Shown here: positions 59,825 through 64,000 of the stretch, one piece after another
How positions within the stretch are numbered: the first letter of the stretch is position 1
Layout of the letters: every line of letters starts with the position of its first letter
Assembly: GCF_020523795.1 (NCBI RefSeq)
Contig: NZ_JAJALI010000001.1
Location: 744,001-808,000 of the forward strand
Source: Ancylobacter sp. Lp-2
Lineage (GTDB): Bacteria > Pseudomonadota > Alphaproteobacteria > Rhizobiales > Xanthobacteraceae
Direction of reading: 5' to 3'
DNA: 64,000 nt
The notes under the pieces: model-generated
The model's input: only the letters and a program-made list of their open reading frames with translations
The model's database searches: none
What the model was told of the DNA's origin: nothing
Made by a program: the position numbers and the translations under genes

Positions 59825-60532
59825 ATGGACAAGACGGTCGGATCCCTGGCCGAGGCGGTCGCGCCGATCGGCGACGGCGCCAGCGTGATGATCGGCGGCT
59901 TCGGCGGCGCCGGTGCGCCGATCGAGCTGATCCACGCACTGATCGACAAGCGGCCGAAGGGCCTCACCGTGGTCAACAACAATGCCGGCAACGGGCGCAT
60001 CGGCATCGCGGCGATGATCGATGCCGGCATGGTCGCCAAGATGATCTGCTCGTTCCCGCGCTCCTCCGATCCGCGCGCTTTCACCGAGCGCTATCTGCGA
60101 GGCGAGATCGAGCTGGAGCTGGTGCCGCAGGGCACGCTCGCCGAGCGCATCCGCGCCGGGGGAGCCGGGATCCCGGCCTTCTACACCCCGACCAGCTACG
60201 GAACCGAGCTCGCCGAGGGCAAGGCCATCGCCGAATTCGAGGGCCGGCACTATGTGCGGGAGCGCTGGCTGAAGGCCGACTTCGCGCTGGTGAAGGCGCA
60301 GCTGGGCGACCCGCAGGGCAACCTCACCTACAACCAGGCGGCGCGCAATTTCAGCCCGCTGATGTGCATGGCGGCGGCCACTACCATCGTCCAGGTCTCG
60401 CGAATCGTGCCGCCCGGCGGCATCGACCCGGAGAACGTCATCACCCCCGGCATCTTCGTCGACCGCGTCGTCGAGGTCGCCGATCCCCAGCAGGAAGAAG
60501 ACCTCATCCGGGCCGGAGCGGTGTACGCATGA
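59825..60532 (+). CDS. pcaI: 3-oxoacid (3-oxoadipate) CoA-transferase subunit A
   Basis: A 235-residue protein; ATG 59825 follows GGGAGG by about 6 nt. Family motifs: VMIGGFGGAGAPIELIHALIDKRPKGLTVVNNNAGNG (CoA-binding GGFGxxG), MVAKMICSFPRSSDPRAFTERYLRGEIELELVPQGTLAERIRAGGAGIPAFYTPTSYGTELAEGK, and VITPGIFVDRVVEV. With subunit B it moves CoA from succinyl-CoA to 3-oxoadipate in aromatic catabolism. Overlaps the next gene by 4 nt. Confidence 0.95.
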   Translation: MDKTVGSLAEAVAPIGDGASVMIGGFGGAGAPIELIHALIDKRPKGLTVVNNNAGNGRIGIAAMIDAGMVAKMICSFPRSSDPRAFTERYLRGEIELELVPQGTLAERIRAGGAGIPAFYTPTSYGTELAEGKAIAEFEGRHYVRERWLKADFALVKAQLGDPQGNLTYNQAARNFSPLMCMAAATTIVQVSRIVPPGGIDPENVITPGIFVDRVVEVADPQQEEDLIRAGAVYA

Positions 60533-61233
60533 CCCTCGCACTCTCTCACAACGCCAAGCTTTCCAACGCCAAGCTCTCCAACGCCCAGATCGCCTGGCGG
60601 GCGGCGCAGGACATCGCCGACGGCGCCTATGTCAATCTCGGTATCGGCTTTCCCGAAATGGTGGCGAGCTATCAGCCGCCCGGCCGCGAGGCGATCTTCC
60701 ACACCGAGAACGGCATCCTCAATTTCGGCGAGCCACCCGCGCCGGGCGAGGAGGACTGGGATCTGATCAATGCCGGAAAGAAGGCGGTGACGCTGAAGCC
60801 CGGCGCGGCGTTCTTCCACCATGCCGACAGCTTCGCCATGGTGCGCGGCGGCCATCTCGACGTCGCCATCCTCGGCGCCTACCAGGTGTCGCAGGCCGGC
60901 GATCTCGCCAATTGGCGGGTCGGCGCCAAGGGCGTGCCGGCGGTGGGCGGCGCCATGGACCTGGTGCATGGCGCCAAGCAGGTCTTCGTCATCACCGAGC
61001 ACCTGACCAGGACCGGCGAGCCCAAGCTGGTGGAGCGTTGCAGCTTCCCGCTCACCGGCGTCGCCTGCGTCACCCGCGTCTACACCAGCCATGCGGTGGT
61101 CGACATCGCCGGCGGCCGCTTCGTGCTGCGCGAGAAGCTGCCGGACCTGCCCTTCGACGCGCTGCAGGCGATGACCGGCGCGACGCTGCATGTCGACGGG
61201 CCGGTCGGCGATCTCGTCGCGCCCGAGCTGTGA
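60529..61233 (+). CDS. pcaJ: 3-oxoacid (3-oxoadipate) CoA-transferase subunit B
   Basis: A 234-residue protein. The catalytic Glu60 is in AIFHTENGILNFGEPP, with NLGIGFPEMVA and GGHLDVAILGAYQVSQAGDLANW and TRVYTSHAVVDIAGGRFVLREKLPDL. The N-terminus carries a small internal duplication (AKLSNAKLSNA) not usual in the family. It forms the alpha2beta2 enzyme with PcaI. Confidence 0.95.
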   Translation: MTLALSHNAKLSNAKLSNAQIAWRAAQDIADGAYVNLGIGFPEMVASYQPPGREAIFHTENGILNFGEPPAPGEEDWDLINAGKKAVTLKPGAAFFHHADSFAMVRGGHLDVAILGAYQVSQAGDLANWRVGAKGVPAVGGAMDLVHGAKQVFVITEHLTRTGEPKLVERCSFPLTGVACVTRVYTSHAVVDIAGGRFVLREKLPDLPFDALQAMTGATLHVDGPVGDLVAPEL

Positions 61234-61243
61234 GGACCGCACC

Positions 61244-62446
<1,203 letters not shown>

Positions 62447-62453
62447 CGCTCGG

Positions 62454-62474
62454 CCCAGGGAGAGCTTCCCTGGG
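62454..62474 (+). terminator. Hairpin downstream of pcaF
   Basis: Perfect 8-bp stem CCCAGGGA/TCCCTGGG with a 5-nt loop, 7 nt after the pcaF stop. No U-tract, so its strength as a terminator is uncertain. Confidence 0.55.
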
Positions 62475-62561
62475 ATGGCGAGGCGCGCCGGTCGGACATG
62501 CAGGCCGGGCGGCGCGCGAACGTCGTTCGCCGACCGCTGCCCGCAAGGCGGTGGGATCCCC

Positions 62562-63590
62562 CTAGAAACCCGGCGCGCCGGCTTCGCGATAGAACGTCCG
62601 CAACTGGATCGCGTCCGTTTCGAACCAGTCGGCAAGCCATTGGTGATAGGCTTGGGGGAGCGCGGCGCGGGGCGCCTTCCCGGTCAGGCCGGCGGCGGTC
62701 AGGTGGCCGGCCATCATGCCGGACATCAGGCCCTTCAGCACGCCGTGGGACGAGGTCGGGTCGAGCGTGGCAGCGGCATCGCCGACCATGAACCAGCCGG
62801 GGCCTGCGGTCCGGCTGGCTATCCGCCACGTCACATCCGCTCCCCTCACAGGGCCGAGAGCGGCGAGATTGCGCAGCTCCTCCGGTGGCCCATCGCCGGC
62901 CGTCGCGGCGGAGCCGAGGCGAACGCGGGTCCATTGATACACCCCCGGCCGTACGCGAGCCGTCCACGTCCAGCCCAGGGCGTTGCTGACCAGCAGCGGT
63001 GCGTCATCCCGCGCAGGACAGGAACCTTCGACATAGCCATAGCGCGCGATCAGCTGCGGCGAGCGGGGCGTGCTGTCGATGTCGAGAGCGCGGGCCAGCC
63101 ACCGTGCCGCGCCGGTCGCGTCTACGACGACATGGGAGGCGACGTCGCCGTCTTTCGTCCGTACGCCGCCGACATCGTTCCCGTTGGCCAGTAGCCCCGT
63201 TGGCGCGCAGCCCAGGCGGACATCGACACCCAGGGCCCTGGCGCGTTCAAGCAGCAGGGCATCGAAATCGGCCCGCCAGACCTGGAAACCCCTCCAGGGG
63301 GCCGCCGCGTCGCCGCCGAAGGCCTCGAAGCGCCGGACGCCGTCGGTTTCGATCCAGGTGCCGCAGTGCCGGGCGCCGGTGACCTGCGCGAGCCGATCGG
63401 CCACGCCGAGCTGGCCCAACAGGGGCTCGACGCCCGGATGAAGCGTTTCACCCGGCCGATGCCGCTCCTGCGGTTCGCGCTCGTACAGCCGGACCCGAAG
63501 GCCGCGCGCCGCGCAGGAGATCGCCGCCGCGCTGCCTGCCGGCCCGCCTCCGACGACGATTACGTCGGCATCGACTGGTCGGCCACCCAT
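62562..63590 (-). CDS. FAD-dependent oxidoreductase (halogenase/geranylgeranyl-reductase-like)
   Basis: A 342-residue flavoprotein. The FAD motif is ADVIVVGGGPAGSAAAISCAARGLRVRLYER, followed by RPGETLHPGVEPLLGQLGVADRL, and the second FAD-contact region is GWFMVGDAAATLDPTSSHGVLKGLMSGMMAG. It resembles the tryptophan halogenase/LodB-like group; GETLHPG and GDAAATLDPTSSHG are typical of LodB-type flavoproteins that mature quinone-cofactor oxidases. Overlaps the start of an upstream small gene by 31 nt. If LodB-like, a LodA/GoxA-type oxidase should be encoded to the right, outside the window. Confidence 0.85.
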   Translation of the reverse strand: MGGRPVDADVIVVGGGPAGSAAAISCAARGLRVRLYEREPQERHRPGETLHPGVEPLLGQLGVADRLAQVTGARHCGTWIETDGVRRFEAFGGDAAAPWRGFQVWRADFDALLLERARALGVDVRLGCAPTGLLANGNDVGGVRTKDGDVASHVVVDATGAARWLARALDIDSTPRSPQLIARYGYVEGSCPARDDAPLLVSNALGWTWTARVRPGVYQWTRVRLGSAATAGDGPPEELRNLAALGPVRGADVTWRIASRTAGPGWFMVGDAAATLDPTSSHGVLKGLMSGMMAGHLTAAGLTGKAPRAALPQAYHQWLADWFETDAIQLRTFYREAGAPGF

Positions 63591-63985
63591 GAGGCTCCCT
63601 CGCGCTGGATGAGGGCCGTATTGCCGGAAACATAGGCCGTCGCCTGCTCGATGACCTCCACGTGGACGGTGTGCTGGTCATTCGGATCGACCGCCTGCTT
63701 GCCCCAGCGATAGACGTGGAACCGGTAGCGGCGCTGGCCGTCCAGCGTCGCTCCGGTGGCCTGCACGGCGTCCTTCAGGCCGGCATCGTCCGCGGCGGTC
63801 GCGCGGAAGGAAATGACTGCCCACTTCGCCTTGTCCCGCAGCACGTGGTTCACCGCCTCCTCGGCGCCGAAGCGCTCGACATATTCTGGATCGTGAATGC
63901 CGAGGGCCCAGTACATGGCCGCCATGGCGAGGACGCGCGCCTTGTACTCCACAGCGTCGACGCGGGCGGTCAGTGCGGCGGTCAT
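63560..63985 (-). CDS. Hypothetical protein upstream of the FAD oxidoreductase
   Basis: A 141-residue protein: helical N-terminus (VDAVEYKARVLAMAAMYWALGIHDPEYVERFGAEEAVNHVLRDKAKWAVISFRATA), then beta-rich QATGATLDGQRRYRFHVYRWGKQAVDPNDQHTVHVEVIEQATAYVSGN. No family is recognised and no signal peptide is visible. Its 31-nt overlap with the flavoprotein gene implies a shared function. Confidence 0.75.
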   Translation of the reverse strand: MTAALTARVDAVEYKARVLAMAAMYWALGIHDPEYVERFGAEEAVNHVLRDKAKWAVISFRATAADDAGLKDAVQATGATLDGQRRYRFHVYRWGKQAVDPNDQHTVHVEVIEQATAYVSGNTALIQREGASWVADQSMPT

Positions 63986-64000
63986 GGTGCCGACCAGATC

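Noticed and set aside
59746..60528. Plus-strand frame reading into pcaJ from upstream across pcaI
   Set aside because: This part is a shadow of pcaI in another frame; pcaJ starts at 60529 by a 4-nt overlap with pcaI.

Overview
The window is GC-rich and reads as Alphaproteobacteria, most likely Hyphomicrobiales. The evidence is a VirD2/TraI-type relaxase cluster with DUF2840, DUF736, DUF2285 and DUF2493 companions, an RPA-family replication initiator, a DUF3489-DUF2924-recombinase module, a pcaIJF operon, and a tRNA-Gly(GCC) attachment site. Species cannot be named from sequence alone. Most of the window (at least about 15.6-56.9 kb, possibly from the left edge) looks like one integrative and conjugative element (ICE). 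Its right end is a tyrosine integrase next to a 47-nt 3' fragment of tRNA-Gly. Sequence to the right of the fragment looks chromosomal.

Layout. 1-15.1 kb is metabolic and redox cargo or chromosome: a LysR fragment, two AraC regulators around a nitrilase-like protein, a cyclic-nucleotide-domain/thioredoxin-reductase-like flavoprotein, a tri-haem cytochrome-IorA-IorB molybdenum hydroxylase operon, then a DsbA-like protein, an MFS exporter, an Old Yellow Enzyme and a Na+/H+ antiporter. 15.6-18.3 kb is a DUF3489-DUF2924-serine recombinase module whose recombinase carries an in-frame amber codon. 19.4-23.2 kb is a tightly overlapped serine recombinase-ParB-ParB operon with a divergent small HTH gene. 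It sits where trbB would be expected next to copG-traG. 23.3-33.0 kb is the ICE transfer, replication and control block: copG, traG, relaxase, a candidate oriT with an IncP-like nic sequence, lytic transglycosylase, traF, DUF2840, RHH, parA, three iterons, repA, an AlpA-like gene, a DUF6499/DUF2285 pair in +1 frames (FseA-like), and a QseM-like DUF2285 gene divergent from an XRE (QseC-like) gene.

33.3-46.9 kb is a cargo island bounded by two paralogous XRE genes that share a 25-bp identical upstream element. It holds LysR + methyltransferase, and a GntR-controlled ABC transporter + AtzG-like + amidase operon. It also holds a HigBA toxin-antitoxin pair with twin palindromic operators, a GntR + M24 hydrolase pair, and an arylmalonate decarboxylase/maleate isomerase-like protein + GntR pair. 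Together these look like uptake and hydrolysis of a small nitrogenous (amide or amine) compound, substrate unknown. 46.9-54.3 kb is the remaining ICE backbone: DUF736, small proteins, VapC/FitA-like TA, DUF2493, toprim, ParB. It ends in a deletion scar where a DUF932 gene and an S8-peptidase-like gene both lose their 5' halves at one point. 57.3-64.0 kb holds an autotransporter, a pcaIJF operon for the last steps of the beta-ketoadipate pathway, and a flavoprotein with a small upstream partner.

Limits: no homology search was run. Family names rest on motifs and remembered family patterns. Starts were chosen from Shine-Dalgarno spacing and overlap geometry. No trb (T4SS) genes, complete tRNA, rRNA or CRISPR array was seen.
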